Origin: an uncultured Pelagibacteraceae bacterium
GTDB taxonomy: Bacteria; Pseudomonadota; Alphaproteobacteria; Pelagibacterales; Pelagibacteraceae
Reading direction: 5' to 3'
Length of the DNA: 64,000 nt
Assembly: GCA_902560625.1 (NCBI GenBank)
Contig: CACEMD010000001.1
Location: 124,001 to 188,000 of the forward strand
Shown: positions 40,222 to 49,623 of the stretch, one piece after another
How the letters are laid out: each line of letters opens with the position of its first letter
Position numbering within the stretch: position 1 is the stretch's first letter
Program-made: the position numbers and the translations under genes
Notes under the pieces: generated by a model
Told to the model about the DNA's origin: nothing
Database searches by the model: none
Seen by the model: the letters and a program-made list of their open reading frames with translations, nothing else

Positions 40222-42003
40222 ATGACTAAAATGACAACAGAAGAAGCCTTTATAAAGGTTCTTCAAATGCATGGAATTGAGCACGCTTTTGGTATCATAG
40301 GTTCTGCGTTCATGCCAATTTCTGATTTATTTCCTAAAGCAGGTATTACATTTTGGGATGTTGCTCATGAGACTAACGGTGGATTAATTGCAGATGGGTA
40401 CACAAGATCAACAGGAAAAATTTCAATGGTCATTGCACAAAATGGTCCAGGAATTACAGGGTTAGTCACTCCGATTAAAACAGCTTATTGGAATCATACT
40501 CCATTATTAGTTGTAACTCCTCAAGCAGCTAACAAAACTATGGGTCAAGGGGGATTTCAAGAAGTTGAACAAATGAATTTGTTTAAAGATATGGTTTGTT
40601 ATCAAGAAGAAGTTAGAGATCCATCTAGAATGGCAGAAGTTTTAAATAGAGTAATCGAAAAAGCAGTTAGAGGATCTGCTCCTGCACAAATAAATGTACC
40701 AAGAGATTATTGGACTCAAGTTATAGATATTGATCTTCCACCGATTGTAAGATTTGAAAGACAAGGTGGAGGCAAAGAAGCAATTGAGAAGGCCGCAAAA
40801 ATGTTATCAGATGCAAAATTTCCAGTAATATTATCAGGTGCTGGAGTAGTCATTGGTGATGCAATAAAAGAATGCAAGGATCTAGCAGAAAAATTAGATG
40901 CTCCAGTTTGTAATGGTTACCAGCATAATGATAGCTTTCCAGGAAGCCACCCATTAGCTGTTGGACCTCTTGGTTACAATGGCTCAAAAGCAGCAATGCA
41001 ATTAATTTCAAAAGCAGACGTTGTTTTAGCACTTGGCACAAGACTAAATCCTTTCTCAACATTACCTGGCTATGGAATTGACTATTGGCCAAAAAAAGCA
41101 AATATCATTCAAGTAGACATGAACCCAGATAGAATTGGACTTACTAAAAAAGTAACAGTTGGAATAGCTGGTGATGCAAAACAAGTAGCAAAGCAAATAT
41201 TGGATAAATTATCTTCAAATGCAGGAGATAAAGGAAGAGACGAGAGAAAAAATTTAATTCATCAAACAAAATCAGCGTGGTTACAAACTTTAACAAGTCT
41301 TGACCACGAGGATGATGATCCAGGAACAGTTTGGAACAAAGAGGCCAGAGAAAGAGACAAAGATAGAATGTCACCAAGACAGGCTTGGAGAGCAATTCAA
41401 GCAGCGATGCCTGAGGATGCTATTATTTCAAGCGATATAGGAAACAATTGTGCAATTGGTAATGCATACCCAACTTTTGAAAAACCAAGAAAATATTTAG
41501 CACCTGGATTATTTGGACCTTGTGGTTATGGTTTTCCGTCAATCTTAGGTGCAAAAATTGGTTGTCCAAACACACCAGTAATCGGTTTTGCAGGTGACGG
41601 AGCTTTTGGGATAAGTATGAATGAGATGAGTTCATGTGCCAGAGAAGAATGGCCAGCAATTACAATGGTAATATTTAGAAATTATCAGTGGGGTGCAGAA
41701 AAAAGAAATTCAATATTATGGTTTGATGATAACTTTGTTGGTACAGAACTTGATCCGGAATTAAGCTATGCAAAAGTTGCTAATGCATGCGGTTTAAAAG
41801 GAGTTACAGTCAAAACTATGGAGGAAACAACAAAAGCTATTAAACAATCCTGTGAAGATCAAAAAAAAGGCATCACAACATTTATAGAAGTAATTTTAAA
41901 TCAAGAACTTGGTGAACCATTTAGAAGAGATGCAATGAAAAAACCTGTTCAAGTTGCTGGCATTAGCAAAGAGGATATGAAACCTCAAAAACCATTAGTT
42001 TAA
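40222..42003 (+). CDS. xsc: Sulfoacetaldehyde acetyltransferase (ThDP enzyme)
   Basis: MTTEEAFIKVLQMHGIEHAFGIIGSAFMPISDLFPKAGI...TNGGLIADGYTRSTGKISMVIAQNGPGITG typical of Xsc. Confidence 0.92.
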   Translation: MTKMTTEEAFIKVLQMHGIEHAFGIIGSAFMPISDLFPKAGITFWDVAHETNGGLIADGYTRSTGKISMVIAQNGPGITGLVTPIKTAYWNHTPLLVVTPQAANKTMGQGGFQEVEQMNLFKDMVCYQEEVRDPSRMAEVLNRVIEKAVRGSAPAQINVPRDYWTQVIDIDLPPIVRFERQGGGKEAIEKAAKMLSDAKFPVILSGAGVVIGDAIKECKDLAEKLDAPVCNGYQHNDSFPGSHPLAVGPLGYNGSKAAMQLISKADVVLALGTRLNPFSTLPGYGIDYWPKKANIIQVDMNPDRIGLTKKVTVGIAGDAKQVAKQILDKLSSNAGDKGRDERKNLIHQTKSAWLQTLTSLDHEDDDPGTVWNKEARERDKDRMSPRQAWRAIQAAMPEDAIISSDIGNNCAIGNAYPTFEKPRKYLAPGLFGPCGYGFPSILGAKIGCPNTPVIGFAGDGAFGISMNEMSSCAREEWPAITMVIFRNYQWGAEKRNSILWFDDNFVGTELDPELSYAKVANACGLKGVTVKTMEETTKAIKQSCEDQKKGITTFIEVILNQELGEPFRRDAMKKPVQVAGISKEDMKPQKPLV

Positions 42004-42479
42004 ATATTATTTATTTCTTCAAATACAGATTTAGCATGATCTTTAACTCTTACATTTAACCATATTTTGTGAACTTTACCCTTAGAATTTATTAAAAAAG
42101 TAGACCTTATAATTCCTTTAAATTTTTTACCTAAAAAGGATTTCATACCCCAAACTCCGTATTTTTTAATAACCACAAGTTTTTCATCAGATAATAAATC
42201 GAATTTCAATTTATATTTTTTTTTAAATTTTAAATGACTTTCAATACTGTCCTTTGAAATGCCAAAGACAATTGTCTTTTTCTTATTAATCATAGAATTT
42301 AGTTTATTAAAGTCCTTAGACTCTAACGTACAACCAGGTGTATCGTCTTTCGGATAGAAATAAAGAATTATATTTTTATTTTTAATTTGATTTAATTCGA
42401 CAATTCTACCGTCTGTACTGGGTAATTTAAAATTAGGTGCTTTTAAATTTTCTTTTAATTTCATGAGTTTTAAATACAC
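42000..42479 (-). CDS. bcp: Thioredoxin-dependent thiol peroxidase (BCP family)
   Basis: APNFKLPSTDGRIVELNQIKNKNIILYFYPKDDTPGCTLES. Confidence 0.92.
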   Translation of the reverse strand: MYLKLMKLKENLKAPNFKLPSTDGRIVELNQIKNKNIILYFYPKDDTPGCTLESKDFNKLNSMINKKKTIVFGISKDSIESHLKFKKKYKLKFDLLSDEKLVVIKKYGVWGMKSFLGKKFKGIIRSTFLINSKGKVHKIWLNVRVKDHAKSVFEEINNI

Positions 42480-42541
42480 TAAAGATGGTTTGTGTCAATG
42501 AGGCTCTTTGTGATTTAAATTTTAGATGGTATTAATTTTAA

Positions 42542-42997
42542 ATGAGAAGAAAATTTTTAAAATTCATAAATCTTTCAATCATATCATTTATAATATTACC
42601 TTATAAATTTTTATATTCTCAAACCAAAAAAATTATCAACAAAAGCCTCACTAAAGAGCAAAAGAACATTTTATTTAATGAAGGTACTGAAAAACCATTT
42701 TCAAGCGCACTTTTACATGAAAAAAGAAAAGGCTTTTATCATTGTGCAAATTGTGGGAATAAATTGTTTAGCTCTGACTCAAAATTTGATAGTGGAACTG
42801 GATGGCCGTCTTTTTCTGAAGCGTTGCCTGGAGCTTTTAAAACAAAAATAGATTATTCTTTTGGAATGAAAAGAATAGAGTATCATTGTGCCGTATGTGG
42901 CGCGCATCATGGACATGTTTTTGATGATGGTCCTAGTGAAACAGGTAAAAGATTCTGTAATAACGGTCTATGTTTGATATTTAAACCCACAAAATAA
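42542..42997 (+). CDS. msrB: Peptide-methionine (R)-S-oxide reductase
   Basis: GFYHCANCGNKLFSSDSKFDSGTGWPSF...YHCAVCGAHHGHVFDDGP...GKRFCNNG. Confidence 0.93.
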   Translation: MRRKFLKFINLSIISFIILPYKFLYSQTKKIINKSLTKEQKNILFNEGTEKPFSSALLHEKRKGFYHCANCGNKLFSSDSKFDSGTGWPSFSEALPGAFKTKIDYSFGMKRIEYHCAVCGAHHGHVFDDGPSETGKRFCNNGLCLIFKPTK

Positions 42998-43016
42998 TAT
43001 TTATACTAAACAATGC

Positions 43017-43220
43017 ATGTCCAAAAATTTTTATTTTTTACTATTCATAATTATTGCATCTTTACTGTTATACTTTACTCAGTCAAAGTATGGAAAAGTT
43101 AGCCTCAATAAAACTATTTCTGCATGTGTAATTGCACAAATGAAAAAAAATAATAATTTACCTAAAATTGATGCAGAGGCATATTGTAAAAAAGAAATTA
43201 CAAAAAATATAAATGATTAA
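43017..43220 (+). CDS. Small secreted/membrane hypothetical protein
   Basis: 67-aa ORF with N-terminal hydrophobic segment. Confidence 0.5.
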   Translation: MSKNFYFLLFIIIASLLLYFTQSKYGKVSLNKTISACVIAQMKKNNNLPKIDAEAYCKKEITKNIND

Positions 43221-44255
43221 TCATTTTTCGAATGTATCATTGTATTGACTGGAAACTCTTACGAATGTAGTACATTTGCTTAATTGTTTTAATGAGGGAG
43301 CGCCCACGTAGGTGCAACTACTTCTAATTCCACCCAGTATATTAGATATAGTATCATTAATTTTACCTCGATATTTTACTCTTACTGTTCTTCCTTCACT
43401 ACTTCTGTAGTTAGATAAGCCACCATAATGTTTTTTATTTGCTGTATCGGAACTAGAACCATAAAATTCTATATATTTAGATCCATTTGATTTTACTATT
43501 TTTCCTTTGCCTTCATCGTGTCCAGCAAACATTCCTCCCAGCATTACAAAATCTGCACCACCTCCAAATCCTTTAGACACGTCACCTGGACAAGTACATC
43601 CACCATCAGCAATTATATGAGATCCTAAACCATGAGCAGCATCTGCACATTCCATTACAGCACTTAATTGAGGATAACCTACACCAGTCTGTATTCTTGT
43701 TGTACAAACACTACCAGGACCAATCCCAACTTTCACGATATCTGCGCCACTTAAAATTAATTCTTGTGTCATATCAGCTGTAACTACATTGCCAGCAATA
43801 ATAGTTTTCGTTGGATACTTATCTCTTACTGATTTTATAAAATTACTAAAATGTTCTGAATAGCCGTTAGCTACATCTATACAAATAAATTTGAAAAAAC
43901 TAAATTCTTTTAAGATTTTATCTAGTCTATCAAAATCTTCTTTCTTAATTCCTATACTTAAAGAAATATTATTATAAATATTTTTTATTTTTTTAAATTT
44001 AGTAATTTTTTTAACATCATGCTGTTTTGTAAGACAAGTTATCATTCCATACTCTGATAGTTTTTCTGCAATTTCTAGTTCACCAACACCATCCATGTTA
44101 GCAGCCATTATAGGTATACCTGACCATTGATTATTGCTATATTTAAACCGATACGTTCTTTTTAAATTAACATCTTTCCTACTTGAAAGAGTACTTCTTT
44201 TTGGTCTAAATAATACATCTGAATAATCTAACTTTAGATCTTCTTCAATTCTCAT
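43221..44255 (-). CDS. guaC: GMP reductase (IMPDH/GMPR family)
   Basis: [65 protein letters not shown]. Confidence 0.9.
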   Translation of the reverse strand: MRIEEDLKLDYSDVLFRPKRSTLSSRKDVNLKRTYRFKYSNNQWSGIPIMAANMDGVGELEIAEKLSEYGMITCLTKQHDVKKITKFKKIKNIYNNISLSIGIKKEDFDRLDKILKEFSFFKFICIDVANGYSEHFSNFIKSVRDKYPTKTIIAGNVVTADMTQELILSGADIVKVGIGPGSVCTTRIQTGVGYPQLSAVMECADAAHGLGSHIIADGGCTCPGDVSKGFGGGADFVMLGGMFAGHDEGKGKIVKSNGSKYIEFYGSSSDTANKKHYGGLSNYRSSEGRTVRVKYRGKINDTISNILGGIRSSCTYVGAPSLKQLSKCTTFVRVSSQYNDTFEK

Positions 44256-44368
44256 ATGATCAAAGTTAGCTAATCAAAAATATTTTGCAAACTAATTATT
44301 AAGGTATTTTATGGTTTTTTTTATAATTTGTATTTTAATTAAATTTTAATACTAATATAACTTGTAAT

Positions 44369-46915
44369 ATGAAAAAAATAGTGATTACAGGGGGACTTGG
44401 GTATATAGGCACAGAGTTATGTAAAATCTATTCTGGCTATAGTTGGAACGATAAGATTACTGTAATTGATAATAGATTTATATCTGAAAGAGTTAATCAA
44501 ATAAGAAATTGGAATATGAATTTTGTTCATGGGGACATTTTAGATAAAGATTTAATTAAGAAATATTGTCATGATGCAGATATCGTTCACCACTTAGCAG
44601 GGATCACCTCAGTACCAAGAGTTAGTAGTGAAGCTAATTCTGATAAAGAAAAGTTAATTGAAGAGGTTGCAGTAGATGGAACTCGAAATATCTTAGAAGT
44701 TATTAGCGATAATTGTAAAATTATTTTACCATCAAGTCATGTAGTTTATGAAAGCATGAATGAAGTAAAAAAAAATATTAATGAAAATGAGGAAACTTGC
44801 CCACGACTCTCATATGGAAAATCAAAAGACTATAATGAAAAACAACTGAAAAATTCAGGTAAAAATTATATCATTTTAAGACTAGGTTCTGTTTATGGTT
44901 ATTCATCAGACGCAACTAGATTAGACATTATGACAAATTTATTTTCAAAAATAACATCTCAAAACGGAACATTAAAACTTTATGCAGGTGGCAGACAAAT
45001 TAAAAGCCTCGTACCGGTAATTGATGTTGCAAGGTGTTTTAAGTTTATGGAAGAAAGAGAAAATATATCTAAAGAACTTTTTAATGTTACCAAAGATACT
45101 ATTGCAGTTAAAGATGTTGCTGAAATATGCAAAAAATATAATCCAAAAGTTCAATTGAAAGAGACAAATGACGAGGTTCCTAACCTAGGTTTTTCATTAT
45201 CTAATCAAAAATTACTAAGAACAGGATTTAAATTTCTTTATGCATTAGACGAAAGTATTAATGAAATGATATTTAAGTGGTCAAAACAAAATTTAATTAA
45301 AGATTTAGAATATGTACGCGACGGCACAGATGAGTTTAAAGACAGTAGAGGCAAAATAAGTAATTTTCAACTAACAGAACCAATTAATATGGTTGGTTTG
45401 ATAGATTCTAAGAGAGGAACTATAAGAGCCAATCACTATCATCCTCAACAAGAGCAAAAATGTCTTTTTACTAAAGGACAAATAATTGAAATCTTTCAAG
45501 ATATAATTAACCCTAACTCACCAAAGATTACGCAGGTTGTAAATGCTGGTCAAATTTCTGTTATAAAACCAAATGTTGCGCATACAATGGTATTTACAAA
45601 AGATACAACCTTTTTAAACTTGGTAAGAGGAGAGAGAGAACATGATAATTATGGAATTACTCACACAATAAAACATGTTTTCGTTGACGAAAATGAAAAA
45701 AATCTTTTATTAAGTTGTTATAAATATGAATGTAGATCCTGTGGAAATGAAAATTTAAAAAGAGTAGTTTCATTAGGATATCAGCCACTTGCAAACAATC
45801 TACTTAAAAAGAAAGACGAAAAAACAGAATTATATCCATTAGAATTAAATTATTGTGGTAAATGCCATAACTGTCAGTTGTCTGTTGCAGTAGATCCAAA
45901 AAAGATGTTTTTAAATTATTTGTATACATCCTCTACATCTAAAGTTTTTAGAGATCATTTCGTTGCTGCTTCAAAGAAATATATTAAAGAACTAAAGCTT
46001 AAGCCTCAGAAATCATATATAATTGATATTGGCAGTAATGATGGTGTAGCATTAAAACCTTTTAAAGATCAAAAATTTAAAAATCTATTAGGTATTGAAC
46101 CAGCGAAAAATTTAGCAAAACTTGCAAATAAAAATAAAATAAAAACATTTAACGGTTTTTTAGAAAAGAAAAATATCAAAAGAATAAAAAAAAATGCTGA
46201 CTTAATACTAGCATCTAATGTTTTTGCGCACTCTGATAATTTAAAAGAAATGGCACAATGTATGATAGATGTTTTACATCCTAAAGGAACTATAATAATA
46301 GAAGTACAATATCTTATGAATACTTTGAAAGATTTAACGTTTGATAATATTTACCATGAGCATTATAATTATTGGTCACTAACTTCCTTAATAAACTTCT
46401 TCAAACAGTTTGATGCAATTATTTACAAAGCAGAAAAAATTGATACACATGGTGGATCTATTAGAATTTATTTAAAAAAAGGTAAAAAATTTCAAATTGA
46501 AAGAAGTGTGAATAATTTAGTTAAAGAAGAAAATGAATTCGGCATTAAAAATTTTAAAACCTATCAAGATTTTGGTCAAAAAATTTATAAAATTAGAGAG
46601 AATACAATTAAAAATATCAACAAATTAAAAAAAGATAATAAAAAAATTGTTGGTTATGGATCTCCAGCTAAAGCTACAACTGCATTAAATTTTTTTGGAA
46701 TATCGAAAGAAATTGATTTTGTGATAGAGGACAATGCACTGAAACATGGTAAATTTATTCCAGGTGTTAATATCCCAATAAAGTCCAAAAAGAAAATCAC
46801 TGGGAAAATTGATAATCTAATAGTTTTAGCATGGAATTTTTTTGAGGATATAAAAAAAAACAACAGTCATTTAGCTAAAAATATTTTGAGTATTAAAGAT
46901 TTAGAAAATAAATAA
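44369..46915 (+). CDS. Three-domain nucleotide-sugar enzyme: NAD-dependent epimerase/dehydratase + cupin + SAM-dependent C-methyltransferase
   Basis: Single ORF; N-term VITGGLGYIGTELCKIY; middle RGTIRANHYHPQQEQKCLFTKGQIIEIFQD cupin; C-term CRSCG...YCGKCHNCQLS zinc motif, DIGSNDGVALK SAM motif and GYGSPAKATTALNFFGI...DNALKHGKFIPGVNIPI. Confidence 0.88.
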   Translation: MKKIVITGGLGYIGTELCKIYSGYSWNDKITVIDNRFISERVNQIRNWNMNFVHGDILDKDLIKKYCHDADIVHHLAGITSVPRVSSEANSDKEKLIEEVAVDGTRNILEVISDNCKIILPSSHVVYESMNEVKKNINENEETCPRLSYGKSKDYNEKQLKNSGKNYIILRLGSVYGYSSDATRLDIMTNLFSKITSQNGTLKLYAGGRQIKSLVPVIDVARCFKFMEERENISKELFNVTKDTIAVKDVAEICKKYNPKVQLKETNDEVPNLGFSLSNQKLLRTGFKFLYALDESINEMIFKWSKQNLIKDLEYVRDGTDEFKDSRGKISNFQLTEPINMVGLIDSKRGTIRANHYHPQQEQKCLFTKGQIIEIFQDIINPNSPKITQVVNAGQISVIKPNVAHTMVFTKDTTFLNLVRGEREHDNYGITHTIKHVFVDENEKNLLLSCYKYECRSCGNENLKRVVSLGYQPLANNLLKKKDEKTELYPLELNYCGKCHNCQLSVAVDPKKMFLNYLYTSSTSKVFRDHFVAASKKYIKELKLKPQKSYIIDIGSNDGVALKPFKDQKFKNLLGIEPAKNLAKLANKNKIKTFNGFLEKKNIKRIKKNADLILASNVFAHSDNLKEMAQCMIDVLHPKGTIIIEVQYLMNTLKDLTFDNIYHEHYNYWSLTSLINFFKQFDAIIYKAEKIDTHGGSIRIYLKKGKKFQIERSVNNLVKEENEFGIKNFKTYQDFGQKIYKIRENTIKNINKLKKDNKKIVGYGSPAKATTALNFFGISKEIDFVIEDNALKHGKFIPGVNIPIKSKKKITGKIDNLIVLAWNFFEDIKKNNSHLAKNILSIKDLENK

Positions 46916-46943
46916 AATTAAAGAATATTTTTAATTTACTTAT

Positions 46944-47624
46944 ATGGAAAAAATTAAAATTATTATTATTACACCATCTTATAGAGTTCAAAACCTACCC
47001 AAAATATTTCAAAGTATAAATTTCGATTATATATTTAAATGGTTAATAATATATGATGGATCCAAAATATCACCAAATTTTAAACAATTTCAAGGTAATC
47101 AAAAAATTGTAGAATTAGTTTATAAATCTCTTGAGGGCGAAATACAAGGAAACGCTCAAAGAAATAAAGGACTTGATTATCTTAGTAAAAACTTTTCTGA
47201 CCAAAACATTTTTGTATATTTTTTAGATGACGACAATATAATAAATCCAAATTTTTATAAATTATTGAGTGAAATAAAAATTAATCATTTTTATACTTTT
47301 GACCAACAAAGAAATAGGTACGTTTTCTGCGGTGAAAATCCTAAAGTTTATCACATAGATTTAGGCATGTTTCTTTTTGATTTTAAATTAGTTAGCAATA
47401 TTAGATTTAGACTGGATAAATATGAAGCTGACGGTATGTATGTCGAAGAATGTTGCAACACAGATATAAAAAAACATATTTATGTTCCAAAAATTTATAA
47501 TTATTATAATTATTTAGGAAGAAATCTGTTAAGAAGAAGTTATTATAGACTTTTTTGGTTCATTAGACATTTTTTTTCAAATAAGCTTAAATTATTTAAA
47601 ATCATAAAACAAAAAAAACCATGA
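46944..47624 (+). CDS. Glycosyltransferase resembling GT43 (beta-glucuronyltransferase-type) motifs
   Basis: IIITPSYR...EGEIQGNAQRNKGLDYL...VYFLDDDNIINPNFYKLL. Confidence 0.65.
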   Translation: MEKIKIIIITPSYRVQNLPKIFQSINFDYIFKWLIIYDGSKISPNFKQFQGNQKIVELVYKSLEGEIQGNAQRNKGLDYLSKNFSDQNIFVYFLDDDNIINPNFYKLLSEIKINHFYTFDQQRNRYVFCGENPKVYHIDLGMFLFDFKLVSNIRFRLDKYEADGMYVEECCNTDIKKHIYVPKIYNYYNYLGRNLLRRSYYRLFWFIRHFFSNKLKLFKIIKQKKP

Positions 47625-47677
47625 TTAAATATTTGAAAGAAAAAATACATAGTAGTATATATCAGTGTGAATTTAAT

Positions 47678-47754
47678 GGCGGGGTAGCTCAGTTGGTTAG
47701 AGCGCGGGACTCATAAGCCCGAGGTCAGTGGTTCGATCCCACTTCCCGCTACCA
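47678..47754 (+). tRNA. tRNA with CAT anticodon (elongator Met or lysidine-type Ile), CCA encoded, copy 1
   Basis: GGCGGGGTAGCTCAGTTGGTTAGAGCGCGGGACTCATAAGCCCGAGGTCAGTGGTTCGATCCCACTTCCCGCTACCA folds as a cloverleaf. Confidence 0.95.
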
Positions 47755-47794
47755 TTTTATGAGGATATTTATTGTAATTGTATAAACTTAATAA

Positions 47795-48589
47795 ATGAAA
47801 AAATATTTTTTTACAATAACCGCAGGAAGAACAGGATCGAATTGGTTAGCAAATTTTATGTCTGCAAACCTTAAAACAAAAAGTATTCATGAGCCTTTGG
47901 AAATAAATGACTTTGGTCTAAAAATGCCTGATATTAAAATAATGCGCACATTTAATGATATTGGAAATAATATTTTAATTAAGAATTTTTGGAATAACAA
48001 ATTAAAATTGATTGAAAATGAAAATATTTATGTAGAAACTAATCATACTTTATCAAAATGCGGTTTAGTTGAAAATTTAGCAAATTCTAATATGTCGGAA
48101 AACAGTATACTTATTCTATTAAATAGAAATATTGTTGACCAATGTGTCAGTTATTTAACAAGACATGATTTTACAAATATTACAATTGTATGGCAATGGT
48201 ACTTACATACAAGTTATAAAAAAAAGATTGTAAATCCAGTACCTTTTGAAAAATTTGGAAATGCAGGGTTAGCTTTGTGGTATTGTTATGAAATGTTAGC
48301 TAGACAAGCTTATTACAAAAAACTTTTTAGTAAAAAAATTAAAATGATAGAGATAGATCTTGAGGATCTAAATTCAGAAAAGGGTGCAGAAAATTTTTTA
48401 AAAAACATAGGTATAATGAATAAATGTATTATTCCAAAAAAAACAAATCAAAACAAAAGAGTATTTTCCCAAAAACTATATGATGATATTGCTAAACTAG
48501 TGTCATCAGTTAAATTTAATGCAGAAGATATAGTAAATACAGCTTTGCAAAATGGGTTTACATTTGAAGAAAGCCAAAACGAATTATAA
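47795..48589 (+). CDS. Sulfotransferase-like (P-loop PAPS-type) protein
   Basis: FFTITAGRTGSNWLANFMSANLKTKSIHEP 5'-PSB-like motif; SILILLNRNIVDQCVSYLTRH 3'-PB-like segment. Confidence 0.75.
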   Translation: MKKYFFTITAGRTGSNWLANFMSANLKTKSIHEPLEINDFGLKMPDIKIMRTFNDIGNNILIKNFWNNKLKLIENENIYVETNHTLSKCGLVENLANSNMSENSILILLNRNIVDQCVSYLTRHDFTNITIVWQWYLHTSYKKKIVNPVPFEKFGNAGLALWYCYEMLARQAYYKKLFSKKIKMIEIDLEDLNSEKGAENFLKNIGIMNKCIIPKKTNQNKRVFSQKLYDDIAKLVSSVKFNAEDIVNTALQNGFTFEESQNEL

Positions 48590-48671
48590 TAATCTGTAAT
48601 AAAAACTGTTTAAAGCAGTATTGTTTATTGGATCAGAAATAAAAAGTATCATATATCATTACAAATTAGTT

Positions 48672-48748
48672 TGCGGGGTAGCTCAGTTGGTTAGAGCGCG
48701 GGACTCATAAGCCCGAGGTCAGTGGTTCGATCCCACTTCCCGCTACCA
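48672..48748 (+). tRNA. tRNA with CAT anticodon, copy 2 (identical to copy 1 from position 2 to CCA)
   Basis: 76-nt exact match to 47679-47754; position 1 is T instead of G. Confidence 0.93.
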
Positions 48749-48753
48749 AGATT

Positions 48754-49623
48754 TTATAAAATAATCTTTTTTAAATAATTTGAATACTCGCAATTCCCAT
48801 AAAATTTTATAGAATTTAAAATATCTTTTTTCCCAATCCATTTATTGTTAAAGGCTATTTCTTCCAAGCAAGCTATTTTAAGTCCTTGTCGTTTTTCAAT
48901 ATTTGAAACAAAAGCAGAAGTATTATAAAAATCTTCAATTGAGCCTGTATCTAACCACGCGCCACCTCTTCCAATGAATTCAGCACTTAGTTTATTTTTT
49001 TTTCTATATTTATTCAATAAGTCGGTTATTTCTAACTCACCTCTTTTTGATGGCTTAAGTTTCTTTGAGTATTTGACAACATTTTTATCAAAAAAATAAA
49101 ACCCTGTAATTGCTAAATCAGAAAAAAATTTTTTTGGTTTTTCTTTAATACTTAAGATTTTATTTTTATTTTTAATTTTGGCAACACCGAATAATTCTGG
49201 TTTAGAAACTTTATGCAGAATTACTTTAGCCCCATTTTTAATATTGATACAATTTTTTAGTGTATTTGACAAAGATTGACCATAAAAAAAATTATCCCCT
49301 AAAATTAATGCAACATTGTTTTTATTAATAAATTTTTCACCAAGAAGGAAAGCATCAGGTAATCCCTTTGGATATAATTGTTCCTTATATGCAATATTAA
49401 TTCCCAAATTTTTTCCATCTGGTAATAATTTTTTGTACTGATTAAGTTGACCTTTATTTACAATAATAAGAATATCTTTAATTTTTGCCAGCATAAGAAT
49501 TGATAGAGGATAATAAATAAGAGGTTTGTCATAGATAGGTAAAAGCTGTTTATTAACTGCCTTAGTTATTGGACTCATTCTTGTACCCATTCCACCAGAT
49601 AAAATAATTGCTTTTTTAATCAA
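48754..49623 (-). CDS. rfbA: Glucose-1-phosphate thymidylyltransferase
   Basis: KKAIILSGGMGTRMSPITKAVNKQLLPIYDKPLIYYPLSILMLAKI; LILGDNFFYG. Confidence 0.95.
   Translation of the reverse strand: MIKKAIILSGGMGTRMSPITKAVNKQLLPIYDKPLIYYPLSILMLAKIKDILIIVNKGQLNQYKKLLPDGKNLGINIAYKEQLYPKGLPDAFLLGEKFINKNNVALILGDNFFYGQSLSNTLKNCINIKNGAKVILHKVSKPELFGVAKIKNKNKILSIKEKPKKFFSDLAITGFYFFDKNVVKYSKKLKPSKRGELEITDLLNKYRKKNKLSAEFIGRGGAWLDTGSIEDFYNTSAFVSNIEKRQGLKIACLEEIAFNNKWIGKKDILNSIKFYGNCEYSNYLKKIIL

Noticed and set aside
40850-41659. Three antisense ORFs within xsc
   Set aside because: Opposite-strand shadows of a strongly recognised protein; Leu/His-rich translation artefacts
44256-44368. Possible structured RNA upstream of the three-domain glycan gene
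   Set aside because: AT-rich spacer without a convincing stem or known riboswitch motif; more likely simple promoter DNA
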